This document shows positions 1 through 11,437 of a stretch of DNA of 64,000 nucleotides, piece by piece. The stretch comes from Annulohypoxylon bovei var. microspora. Its lineage: Eukaryota; Ascomycota; Sordariomycetes; Xylariales; Hypoxylaceae. The position numbers and the translations under genes were made by a program. Position 1 is the first letter of the stretch, and every line of letters begins with the position of its first letter. Under the pieces are notes generated by a model, which made no database searches, was not told the DNA's origin, and saw nothing but the letters and a program-made list of their open reading frames with translations. The stretch spans positions 186,001 through 250,000 of the forward strand of contig MU405240.1 in assembly GCA_022836615.1 (NCBI GenBank), in the 5' to 3' direction.

Positions 1-1362
1 AGCGGATAGCGTCACATTGTGCAGCATTTAGAAACGCCCTAGACGCACCATAGCTGGGTACTATATAGTTCTGCGGCGCCATCACACAACGCTCTTCGAA
101 GTTCTCGCACCGAGGGGGGCAACCTTGGGAGAAGGTAACCCGACCAGACGGTCAGACGAGGGCGACCATGTATTATAGCACCTAGGTATGTACTATAGTG
201 CGTACTACGTATGACCCTTCTAGAAGCGGCGTTGTCTTGGCTCCGTCGAGCCAATTAGAGAGAAAGAAAGATGCCTCGTACAGGGCGGGGAGGAGAGTTG
301 AAAAGTAAGTGGTGAATAAGGTACCGCGCAGACCTGGACATACATACGTACGCTCATGTACCCCGGGCATCAGCCCGATCCCTGCTGCAGCTAACTGTTA
401 GCAACCTCCTTTTTGCGGAACGGACGCCGTCCCAGGTCTCTCACTTTTTCACGAGGGATCGTGTCGGCCGGCCCGATTACACGGACAGGGTCAGAAGTCG
501 AACCTCCAGCTGAGCTGATACTCTATTATTTTGAACCGAAACAATTCTGTCTTATCGATTGTTCCCCCCGAGTTCGTGAAACATGACGTCGAACAGGCGA
601 AGGAAGGAGACTAAGGCAGTAACTGAAATTTGAAATTTGACGATCTTTGACAACAACGTCGATGGATTTTATGAAGTCTTTAAATCATTAAATCATTAAA
701 CAAAAATAGGTACGCGACGCGACGGGGCACCCCGGGGGAACACCGCAATGCACGCATAAACTAATCGCACGTGATACTTAAGATTACATAACCCCTTCGA
801 CTTCTAAAACAACAAAAGAACAAGCATGCATATTAATCTTGCAAGGTTGAGCAGGTAATCACTTTTCAACTTAAGAAAATACAATACCCTAGTTGTTTTC
901 GAAAACCAAGGCAAATCATACAATTGAAAGAGTCGGTAAATAAGTAAGCAAATAGCAATACATTTGCGCATCAGGGGTAGATGACGATGACGATGACGAT
1001 GACGAATCCAGAAAAGTACATATGCGCCGAAGTGCTGATACGCCGTATCATCTGCCAATGTTTAAGTCAATTGTTATGTAGGTACCTAGTTTTAGGTTGA
1101 ACATTGGATGCAAAGTGATCAGAGTTCAAAATACTAACATGATTGCTAACAGACAAAGTGATAGAAGGTCATGACAATGTGGCGCACCGTCAGACGACTC
1201 CTCATTCGCCGATCAATTTGAACAAGTAATAATTCAATTTAAACCTCCTTCTAGTAGTCTACTTTCTCAAGGTATATCGCAAGAAAATCAAGGACGTGGC
1301 GAATAAGAAACATATAGAGCTGAGAAAAGAATATAACAAATATATGACAAAATTCCCAGCGA
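1..1362. other. Intergenic, no gene seen
   Basis: No open frame here has a recognisable domain, and the short ORFs are not supported by codon pattern. It forms the 3' flank of the minus-strand NRPS-like gene. It holds a GATGAC microsatellite at 980-1003 and AT-rich stretches around 640-720 and 840-960. Confidence 0.6.
980..1003. repeat. GATGAC microsatellite, four copies
   Basis: Four exact copies of the hexamer GATGAC in tandem. Read on the minus strand it gives a run of alternating His-Arg codons, which explains a spurious ORF there. Confidence 0.9.
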
Positions 1363-4300
1363 CTAATAGTTCCATTGCTTGCACCAATTCTTCATCAACT
1401 CCGGCGTGACCGCTTCCATATTCGCAGCGGTCTTGCTGTAAGACTTCGTTCTCTCCATAGAGAAGTGAACTTTGTCTACACCGCTGGCAAAGAAGCCCTG
1501 ATACGTGTCAATTAACTTGATTCCCGGGTTCTTGCTCACGTCGGTTGTCGTTTCTTGGCTAGCCCTTAGGACTTCAATCCACTCCTTAAAATCTATACTA
1601 TCTTTGATTCGGGGTCCATAGAATTCCCTCACCGCAGCCGAAATTTTGTTCCAGGTCGTCGTCTTGGGATTCACGGCGTGGAAATAGCCAGAAATCTTGT
1701 CGACCGGAAGACGTTCTTCAACCCCTGACACTTCCAGGGTGAGGTGGGCAACATCTTCGATAGCCACCCAATCGATAATGTCGAATACACCCATATTCGA
1801 CGGAAGGACCCCGAGATAGACAGACGACGCGATGATGGAGGGCAACCATTCTTGCTTATTCCACAGGCCCTTCTCGTACCGCGAACCCGCAATCTGGCCA
1901 ACGCGGATGCTAGCTGTGGGAATGCCAGAAACCTTCAACGCCTGGTCTAGGATCAAGCTGGAGACCATCTTCGAGCGACCGTAGTTCATGGCCGACACGC
2001 TAAAGTCGGTGATCTGAGCCTCCGGAACAGGACCGTTCCACGTGTCCACGCTGCTGACGCTGGATATGAAGACAATCGCAACTCTCTTGGCTGCCTTGGC
2101 GCTGAAGTCCACGAAGTGACGGACACCACGGATGTGCGGCTCGAACGTCGACAAGGGGATGTTGAAGTTAACGGGCCAGCCGTTGTGGATGATTCGGTCG
2201 GTGGAAGATAGGAGTTCGTCATACTCATCCTTGCCCAACCCTAGGTCTGGGAGCGATAAGTCAGCCTGGAGGAACTCGCACTTTCTGAAGTCGGCGTTGA
2301 GCCCACGGCTCTCGAAGCTTTGGATCTGGCGGGATTTGCTATCCTTTGAGCGGTTAAGGCAGACCACTTTCTTGACATTGCTATTGGAAATCATGAAGTG
2401 TACGAGGTAAGAACCAAGACCTCCGGTGGTGCCTGTGACTATGACGGTCTGTCCGTCGTCAAGTGGGGGAGGCTTGGTCGTATTCGCGAGCGGCAGGTCA
2501 GTGGTGTACTTCTCGACCAGTGACTTCATTAACTGTGCTCCCTGCTCCGCGTCGTGTCCTACATGTGCACCGCCGGATTCGACCAGGGAATAGATATATG
2601 TTGCGAGGCCCCTAAAGGTCGGGTGAGAGTAAATGGTGCGAGGGGCTAAGGCAGCAGGGTCAACATCAATACCAGCTGCCTTCAATCCAGCGTTCAGCAG
2701 GCGGGTAGCGTTGATTACCTGTAGCGAATCGATTCCAGCGGAAAATATATCGGTGTCGGGGCCTACGGCCGGGGCTTCAAGTCTTGTTGTGAAGATATCT
2801 TGTATAGACTCGAGAAGGTCACTCTCAGAGCCGATCTCTAACTTCGGTGCATCTGCTTGCTGTGTACTCTCTGCTTTCGCGTAAAACTCATCAATCTCCT
2901 CCTTGTATAGCTTGACGGCGACTCCACGCTGGATGGTTCCTTTCCCTGCTCGAGGGAATGGCTTCTCGGGTTTTGTGAGCATGATGAAACCGCGGTCTAT
3001 GCGGCCGTGTGCTACAGAGTCTTTGTTCGCTAGTTCGATCAGAGGCCACACACTATTAATCAGCCCTTCCGCTTCCTCGTCATTCTGTGGATAGGTGACG
3101 GGCTCGATGATAATTGCAGGCTGGAACTGGTCCTGGCCGACGACCAGTACCCCCTTGAGACCCGTGTGGTCACCGACGATATGTTCAATAGTAAGGGGGT
3201 TGAGCTTCTCACCGTTGGAGAAGACTATAACGGTGTCGGCACGCCCGGCATACAGCCAGTAGTTCTCTATATGCGGGTGTGGACGGAACAAGTCTTTGGT
3301 GTCGTATTCGTCTATCTCCGGGAAAGTGAAGAAAATGCCTTGGATCCCTGGGTGCTGACCTTTACGTTTGATGAAAAGCTGATACACATTTGGATCTTCC
3401 GCGGTTGGGCGGAAATCTGCGCCACCATATTCAGACTCGAAAAAGAAGTATTGCCAGAGTTCGAAATCCGGCTGATAGTACATAGGAAACGGCAACCTAG
3501 AGTGTTGTTAGCCTAGTGGCACCCCTCTACATAGTGCGGATATGGCTCGTTGGATGGCTTACTCAGTAGAAGAGATCAAATTCATCACGCGTACCCCTTG
3601 TCTGATAAGATCATTTCCTACCCGGGTTGCAAGGTTGCCTAGAAAACTCATTAGTGATAGGCAATTAACGATAATAATGAAGGTATATAAGCAGTGAAAT
3701 CGGTTAGCTTACCACCACCAAAGAAAACAAGTTTCAATTTCTTCAACGCCTCGACATGAGCAGGTACTTGGCTCATATCTACTAGAATCGAAGGCGGCAG
3801 TATGATGGTTTCGCCTCCCGTCTGCTCGATATATTCAACTACCAAATCTCCCGTCAGGGGTTTCGATCCAATTGGGAACACACATGTCCTGTCAGAAAAG
3901 ATGCCCAGAATGGTCGAGAAGTATATTCCGGAGGCGTGGAAAAAGGGCACTGTTAAGGGGTTAGAATTGTTTTTTCATTGATCATGGATTTATTAGTCCG
4001 TACTTGGAATAATATGTCTAGATGCCACGCGGGCTAATTCCACGGTCCACACTAGAAGATATAAGAGTCAGTATTCGGTCCCTTCTTTAGGAGTTTAATG
4101 GAAACTCAGAGCATCGTCAGAAGAGGCAACTCCCAGTCAGCTTGATTGGAAAGTTCTGCCTCCCTAGGTAGGTAGACAAGGTACAAAGGAAACCATGCAA
4201 TCACGTACTTTTGGAGCCGTTCTTCGCGGGAGGTACATTGTTAAATGCATCAACAGCAGTGAGCCATCCTTGTCTGCAGATGATCGGTTTCGGAAATCCA

Positions 4301-4905
4301 GAACTTCCGCTAGTGTGAAGGACGACGAAGGGGTCCCATTCTCCCTGCTCGGGGCTTCGATCGTAGTCAATCTGAGCTGATCCCTCACTAGTGTACCATT
4401 CTTTCTCAGGAGGAACAACCATACTCTCCATCCTACGTTCCTGTTTCCAAGAGTCAACAGCATCTTGAAACTCATTACCGTGGGCGATAAAGTGGCAGTC
4501 TGTATCCTGGAATAGTCTGATTTGGCCCTCTGTTGAGTTTCGAGGCGAGATGAACAAAGCCTATAAACGTTAGTCATATTCAAGTCCAGACACGAACTAT
4601 GGTATCACCTTATAGCCAGCCTTGATGGCAGCAAAAGCGAACACGATATAGCGAGAGTCGTTCGCTCCAATGTATGCTATAGTCGGGAATGTGCTTGGGG
4701 GCGCTATACCAGCGAAAGCCTGGATCTTATCTGCGATACAGTTGATTGCCTTGGCAAACTGAGCGTAAGTAATCTTCTCCCAGCCGTCCTTAGGGTTTGT
4801 GCTACGCGGTATAGACACCCATTCGCGCTCCGGCTCGGTGGCCGCTCTCTCCTTAATGATCTGGAGAGGAAGTCGTCGTCCAAACTTGACTTGGTTTAGA
4901 CTCAT
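1363..4905 (-). CDS. NRPS-like carboxylate reductase (A-T-R)
   Basis: This enzyme activates a carboxylic acid as an adenylate, loads it on a phosphopantetheine arm and releases it by NADPH-dependent reduction. Exons read by eye are 4905-4609, 4560-4209, 4051-4004, 3949-3713, 3638-3563 and 3496-1363, joining to about 1047 residues, the normal size for this family. The adenylation domain shows HTSGSSGFPKP near residue 181, NLISSTE at the end of exon 5, and GRADTV near 421 followed by NGEKLNP; the A10-type lysine is in GKGTIQR near 522. The carrier domain has DSL with its serine near 594. The reductase domain starts with the Rossmann motif GTTGGLGSYL near 690 and has a YGRSK catalytic pair. Every listed intron is GT-AG. 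The 48-nt exon 4051-4004 completes the conserved stretch before MPFFHASG. The substrate cannot be told. No tailoring enzyme, transporter or cluster regulator lies beside it. Confidence 0.9.
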
Positions 4906-6695
4906 CTTGAATAGAGAGTACTTAATGTTTTATTCCTGAAATCACAGAAATGATATCGCTATAAAGATGTTAAAAACAAAGGTAGTTGAATGCTTACCTA
5001 GATAATTCTTGGCTTTCCCGCGAGATATCGCCCCTTATATACCTATGTAAGTGCCGTAGACTATCGACGGGACGGTAGCTATCCCATGGCGTTCCATGGA
5101 TCGTCATCCTAAGTGCATAGCTCATTCGATGAAGCCCCCTTGTCCTTGGTATCCTTGGACGTGGCATGCGACAATCATACCCGCTGATGTGACCATGGAA
5201 GTCATGAGAGATTATTGCGAATCCCGAGCCCGGCTTTAACACGCTCCATAGGTACATATGGCGTCGTCGCCGCGATATCAGAGTGTCGTTGAAGACTTAT
5301 TCCACAAATACCAAACTATCTCAAGTTAGCCATACTTAGTTATGATGTAACCCATGTGGATTACTAAAGGTAATTTGTCTCGGGTGACACTTCAATAGCC
5401 CACTATTAGATGGGAATAGCAGTGCAATAACATATTTACCTAGTCACCCTCCGCCTATCCTCCGAATTCCTACCCTAAAGTCCGCAAGTTGCATAGGTAG
5501 GCACTAAATTGGTTTAGTGGCCCCGGCACGATCACAGCTGGGATCATGGAACTCATGGAATAGTCCTATGTAAATAAGTATCAAGCTGAACGGGAAACTC
5601 GATGTTATTATCACGCATTTGCACCTACACCAGCGATGTAAAAACTATTTAGATATCACGTTTACTCATTTCCTGCTAAGCGATTTGCCTTTTTATACGA
5701 TGCCAAGGTTAATAGGTTATTATGTAGAAAATATAAGATATTGTATTATCGAGGGAATATAGGTAACATGCGATATAACATTAACTACTAAGAGCAGCGG
5801 TGAGTTCAAAAAGTCACACCTACTGTTACTTATTTCCGATGAAACCAATGGTTCTGGTAGATTGAGATTCCGTACAGCTGCACAAATATTGTATAAAATC
5901 GATGCCCGCGGGGAAATTCTAAGTAGGCAATTGCATATAATTGTATTAGATGTTGGCTAGCGGGTGCTGATCCCTTCGCGCTTCGCGACCTAATTCGTCC
6001 TCCGATAGCAGAAATAGATTAGGCGGGGCATTTCACCGAAAATACCTCGGTAAAAGTGGGGCGGTTCCGGATGTCATCCGGATCAAACAAATTTCCAATA
6101 CTGACGTCTTCCGACAACACCACGGCATTTAAAGCCGTTTCCTTATCAATATTACTAATACACCCACTCAGATACAAATTACAAAACTTATTAACTCATA
6201 AATTAGTAAGAATCGTTGAAGTAACGTAGCGCTAGTCATTTTTAAAATCTTATATTCCTCTCGAAGAGTACCTCTAGGAATCTCTTTACATTTTTAATAT
6301 TCCCGGGTGTTAAATAACTACAACTACTACTACTACCTTTCTAATATTTAATATTTCATGCGCTTATTCTAAAAATAGGTACTTCTTCTTATGGGGAATC
6401 CTACCTAGATAGGTACCTATGGACTACGAAGTACTGCCTGAATTACTGTTCCATTTCCCAATTATTAAAGCGCAGCCTTGAGTGCCGAAGGCGCGGGAGG
6501 CGACTAAGCTAGTGCTAGTACCTAGGTAATTACTAACCAGTTGAGTCATGTTTCATTAATGACTGCGAACTAGTTTCTAATGCGACCACAATTAAAACAT
6601 AAAATCTCAAGGAAGACGTTACGGTATTGCAATAAAGAGAAATAGATAAATAAATTCTCTACAGTGACAAGGCTAGAGCCATTGGTTACCTAATC
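4906..6695. other. Intergenic AT-rich spacer
   Basis: This 1.8 kb lies between the start of the NRPS-like gene and the stop of the GH15 gene, so it should hold the promoter of the first and the 3' end of the second. I see no coding region. It is AT-rich from 5,600 on and carries several TACCTA/TAGGTA motifs, for example at 6,400-6,420 and 6,518-6,526. Confidence 0.6.
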
Positions 6696-9320
6696 TCATC
6701 GCCTGGCGAAGCTCTTAGCACGGTCAAGGTTGAACGCAGCGCTGATGAGAGCTAGATGGCTGAATGCCTGTGGGGTGTTGCCGAGCTGCTCGCCACTGCG
6801 GGAGATTTCTTCGGAGAACATAGACAGATGATTCGAAAAGCTGAGCATGTTTTCGAACAGGTTCACGGCTCTTGGTAAATAGGCAGGCTCGTACACCGCC
6901 GCCCGCGTCAGCGCCTCCACAAGCCAGAACGTACACATACTAAACGCGCCTTCATGACCTCCCACGCCTGCGATGATTGTTAGAGAATACTGGGGAGATG
7001 ATTCCTAGAGGTCTTACCGTCGTTGGAAAGCTCCGTATTGTAACGATAGACGAGACCCGCGCTTGTAAGCCCGCCCTTCTCTGGTGGGAGAAGTATTCGG
7101 TCCACCGTGTTGAGAAATCGGGGGTCGTTTGGCGTGATGAAGAAGACGAGCGGCGCTATTAGAATCGATGAGTCAAGAAAGGTGTTATTCTCGTAGCTCT
7201 GGATGAAGCTCTCCATTTCCGTGTTGTACCCTATTTTCTCGGGTTAGTATAACTGACACGAACCAAACGCATACGAGGTCTAAGCTAGTAACCTTTCTCC
7301 ATCACTTCCTCGTAAATGCTATCTCGAGCGTGTAGCCACTTTGCCCGGTTTGGGCAAGGCAGGCATCTCTTATCGGCAAGCCTAAGCCCCCTGTCAAATG
7401 CTACCCAGAGCATCACTTTTGAATACACGAAGTGTTGTTTGTGGTTGCGCACTTCCCATATCGACATGTCCGGCTCTAATACATCCCCCAATTAGTGATA
7501 AAATATTATTCGGTGGCATCATTTTACTTACGGTCGAGTATTGTCAAGACGTGATCTGCTAGGAATTAGCCATCTGATTCGTATATCTTCCAGAGATGCC
7601 CGATTTGTCACTTACCAAGCATCTTACGGACAGATACCCAGGTATCCCATGATATAGGCTTTCCATACTTGTTGTATAGATATATACCATCCATGAGTTC
7701 GCCATAGATATCGAACTGCTTATGGAACGCAGCCCCGTTGCCAATGCGGACCGGTTTGCTTCCTTTGTATCCGTCGAGATGGCCGAGCTCCAGTTCAGGT
7801 ATCTCGGTATCCCCCCTGATAGTGAACATGATGGGTAGATCCCCACCTTCCGTCGTTGTCTTCCTGACAAGGCCGCTGATGAATTCCATATAAGCGTCTG
7901 CTTCCTCTATAAATCCCATCCGTAGCAGGATATAGATTGTAAAGCTGGAATCCCGAACCCAGCAGAAACGATAATCCCAATTTCTATACCCGATTAATCA
8001 CTGTCACGTTCTTGATATTGAGACAATATAGTTGAACATACCTAGCCCCCCCGATTGCTTCGGGGATTGAGAATGTGGGGGCCGCAACAATGGCCCCAGT
8101 AGGCTCGTAGGTCAGCATCTTCAGTATCATGAGGCTTCTCATAACAACTTCACGCCAACCTCCTTTATAACTGCTCTTCGATAGCCAGTTATACCAGTAT
8201 AGTTGTGTGTCGTGCTGCCGAGAGTCAAGGACGAGACTTGTAATGTTCTCCGTCACATGATCTGAGATGTCTTCGCGGATTACAAAGGAGACTGCTTGGC
8301 CTTCTTGCAAGGTAAAACGGGCCACGACTCCCTCGCCTTCCATGCCATCTTTCTGCACCTTTTTGAAAATGAGATTTGGGCAGGTGGTGGAGTCTTCGCC
8401 GCCGCAGTCAATCGTCACATCCAGTTGAAGCTTCAGACTCTTGCTATGGAAGGTAACAGTCTTGCTCTGGGGGCTGTCGATTCCGCGTACATTCTGTAGT
8501 ATGGTAGTGGTGTGAGATCCCCGAGCGTAGTCAAATGCTGGGAAAACATCCACGTCTTCCGATTATTAGCAACTGGGTAGCTAGGTATCATTAAGGGGAA
8601 TACAAACCTAAGGTCATCTGGCCTCGAACACATTCGACACGTCGAACCAACCACTTCTTCAGCTCCTCGTATGTATTCTTGGTCTCACGATAGGCACTAT
8701 GTTGGTTTTTCGTAGACAGAACAGTAGCCTCCTTTGGACGTGGAAAGAAGTCCACAACATCAACCACACCTTCCTCGTTGATATAGCGAGTCTGTAGAAT
8801 GGCGGAAGATGGAAGGTATTGCTGCTTGGTTGTACATGATGCTGGGTCAGGCGGAGCGATACTAAAGAAACCCCCTTTATCTTTGTCAAGGAGTCGACAG
8901 AATACGGTTGGTGAGTCAAAGTCAGGCCTATGATGAAACTTAGTTTATATTTTGGTAACAAGTCTGAACCCTGTGACGAGATCGGTATTCTTAACGAGAC
9001 CTGGGGTAGAGTGCCTTGCTCCTCGGTGCTCAAAGAAAATCCTTTGTTCAGGATATATGTCAGGGGAGCAGAGATTCTAGACCGAGTTATGATATGAAGA
9101 ACCCACCAGCACATGAAATCTGATCGGAACACGGAGTTCTGTCATTAGCTTATAATATTTTATATGTAGAGAAAGGGATTTTCTACGAACCTATACTTCC
9201 ATCCATGCTTACTAACGCACATGTTCTCATGTTTCCGATCATGCCATAGTTTTCGATCGGAAGATACCCAGCAGCATCTCTCGTAGAGACGCTGAGGGTG
9301 TTACACTTAACTGTAGCCAT
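6696..9320 (-). CDS. Glycoside hydrolase family 15 (glucoamylase/trehalase-like)
   Basis: Probable intracellular GH15 glycosidase of the glucoamylase-related type with the trehalase-like N-terminal domain; the substrate (alpha-glucan, isomaltose or trehalose) is not fixed by sequence. No signal peptide is seen. Nine exons were read: 9320-9191, 9119-9107, 8927-8608, 8555-8042, 7983-7616, 7558-7532, 7475-7293, 7230-7018 and 6967-6696, giving about 679 residues, as expected for the family. The start is fixed by the family opening [13 protein letters not shown] and SMDGSIDFMCW, which runs across exons 1 to 3. The catalytic domain has [11 protein letters not shown] and, near the C-terminus, [13 protein letters not shown], whose glutamate fits the family's catalytic base. 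Two exons are only 13 and 27 nt long but restore conserved residues exactly. Its neighbour is the NRPS-like gene in the same orientation, 1.8 kb away; nothing links their functions. Confidence 0.88.
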
Positions 9321-11437
9321 GGTATGAAACTAAGTCTACTTGTGTTTGGTTATGACGGAAGCTTCGGAGTTTTGGGTTGTTGCTTTTGTTCTACGAAGTG
9401 TAATATCAACTGCGATGCTATAATCTTATTTGAAGTATTCGATTAGCCCACTCGATCTAAAAGACTCTATTCGATATACACCGGTGACTTTGAACGATGG
9501 GATTTAGTTGTAGTATTCCTAATTCCTCTTCGACTTGACATCATACATCATGCTAAGGTCATGTGAGTGGATTGAGAGCTCGAAGCTCTTTGGCCCTCCA
9601 CATTCCATAATACACGATCCCTAAAACGGGTTCCGGTATATCCGTATATTATTATGTAATTTGAGACTAAGTGGCCCTAAATGATCCTATCCAAAATCAC
9701 ATTCTTGTGGGGGGAAACATTTAGTTAACATCCTGTCGCATCGGTGAGATTCGTATAAATATTTAACTAGGTACCTACATAATAATGCGTAGAAACTTTC
9801 TGACATTGAGCTTTCTGACATTGAGTGGTTTATTCACCTTTATTTTAATTATATAGCCTATGATACGTCATTTGGGTTCAACGTAGCGGTCCCAGGTCTT
9901 AGAGGCGTAATCTCGGCGTATTGCAAGGCAGCCTGGACATGTTTAAGGGTCGTGAACTTTGAAGCATGACCTAGGTCACATCGTTCGAGAGATTGTTACA
10001 TTCGCCTGGGTTGTATTTGCCACTATTTTAAGGTTAATGAGACCGCGAGAGTCTTCCTTACATAAAATATTACCATGTAATGAAATGAAGAGAGCTGTAA
10101 GATAGGAGGAAATGTGGTCAAACGCATCGTAACTGAAGTTTTATGTGGCACATTTACATGTTTAAAAACTGCAGTTGCACGAAACAAAAAGGTTTCGGTA
10201 GGGTTTAAAGTTCTGATGTACAAACAACCTTAGTTCCAAAAATAGAATTGTCTAACTTTATATGGACATGATTGGCTAGATCGTATTCCTTATTTCTTAC
10301 CCGCAGGATTAGCGCCTGAATCTTACCTACCTACTATTAAGTCCTATTACGAGGAAGTACTTCGTCTGTGGTATTGAGAAGGACAGTCGGCGGCGGCTAG
10401 TTGATTTATCATAATTATTAAACCAACTGAGACTTCGATTAGCATTGAGAGGTAATAGTAATAATGCTGTTTTAATCTGGTTAACTGAGGCTATAGCCCT
10501 GCAACCATTCCCTGCATAAAAAATAAATGCGGGAGTGATGACATAACGACATAATCTCTGTGCTCACGTACCTAGGTACATACACATCTCCAGATTTCCC
10601 ATGCCAAGAATATCTTAGGGTGTGCGTACCCGAGATCGCCTATTACGATAATTGGAAGATTCAAGATTGTCGAAGCATTTATTCTTACGTGTGACATGTC
10701 TTCCTCTTCCTGCAACTTTAGAGACAAGTCTCGGGCTTGTGTTAAGGTATCGTCACCTAATATCGGTATGATATTAGTTTAAACAGTTTGTGTGTAGAGG
10801 TAGAAAAGTAGAAATTCACAGGCGCCGCTGTATTGTACATAGTTTCAGCTGGGTTTAGGCTTAAATATAACGGGGTACCCGGAAAATACATTAGCGGAGC
10901 ACCGGCGCGTCGCCTAAATTAGGTATATGCAGGTAGTCGCGAAACAAGGCTACAAGCAGCTAAATTGAGGTAAGTTGAGGTAACATGCTCGGATGAAGCT
11001 GACAATCCATGTACACTGTACAAATATGATTTGACCAATTACGACTCCGCCTCAGCTTCCCTGTGCATCTACGTACAAAATACATTCATACATACAACTA
11101 TTCGATCCTACCCCAGCGTCAATCTGCCGCGTCACCTCCGTTTTCTTCTGTCACACACTCTCCTTTCTTCTCTCATTGGTTCCCCGCTCAAGATTCTTGA
11201 ACTTGTCCAACAACACGATCCGATAGAGAAAAGGCCTAGGCAGAGTCGGCAATCTCGTTCTCCTTTCCTCCTTCGACTTTATGAACTTGATGATGTATTC
11301 CGACTGATGCAGCAAGACGATCTAGATATTCGTCGAGTCATGGCCTAACGGTATCTTGGGATATCGTGAGGTGGTTGCTTTTACCTTGCAGAGTTTCGCG
11401 CCGTTAGCTTTCATCGGAGGCCACCAACCTATCTGTC
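9321..11437. other. Intergenic, shared upstream region
   Basis: About 2.1 kb between the divergent GH15 and F-box genes. A plus-strand open stretch at 11,031-11,348 lacks a good ATG and any known domain and probably belongs to the F-box gene's leader. TACCTAGGTA motifs occur near 9,768 and 10,568. A tandem 15-bp duplication sits at 9,796-9,825. Confidence 0.6.
9796..9825. repeat. Tandem 15-bp duplication
   Basis: The 15-mer CTTTCTGACATTGAG occurs twice, head to tail and without mismatch, in the upstream region of the GH15 gene. It looks like a recent slippage event. Confidence 0.9.

Noticed and set aside
804..1058. ORF with a His-Arg run
   Set aside because: The run is the GATGAC microsatellite read on the other strand; no domain.
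6977..7162. Plus-strand ORF over the GH15 gene
   Set aside because: A shadow of exon 8 and the adjoining intron of the GH15 gene.
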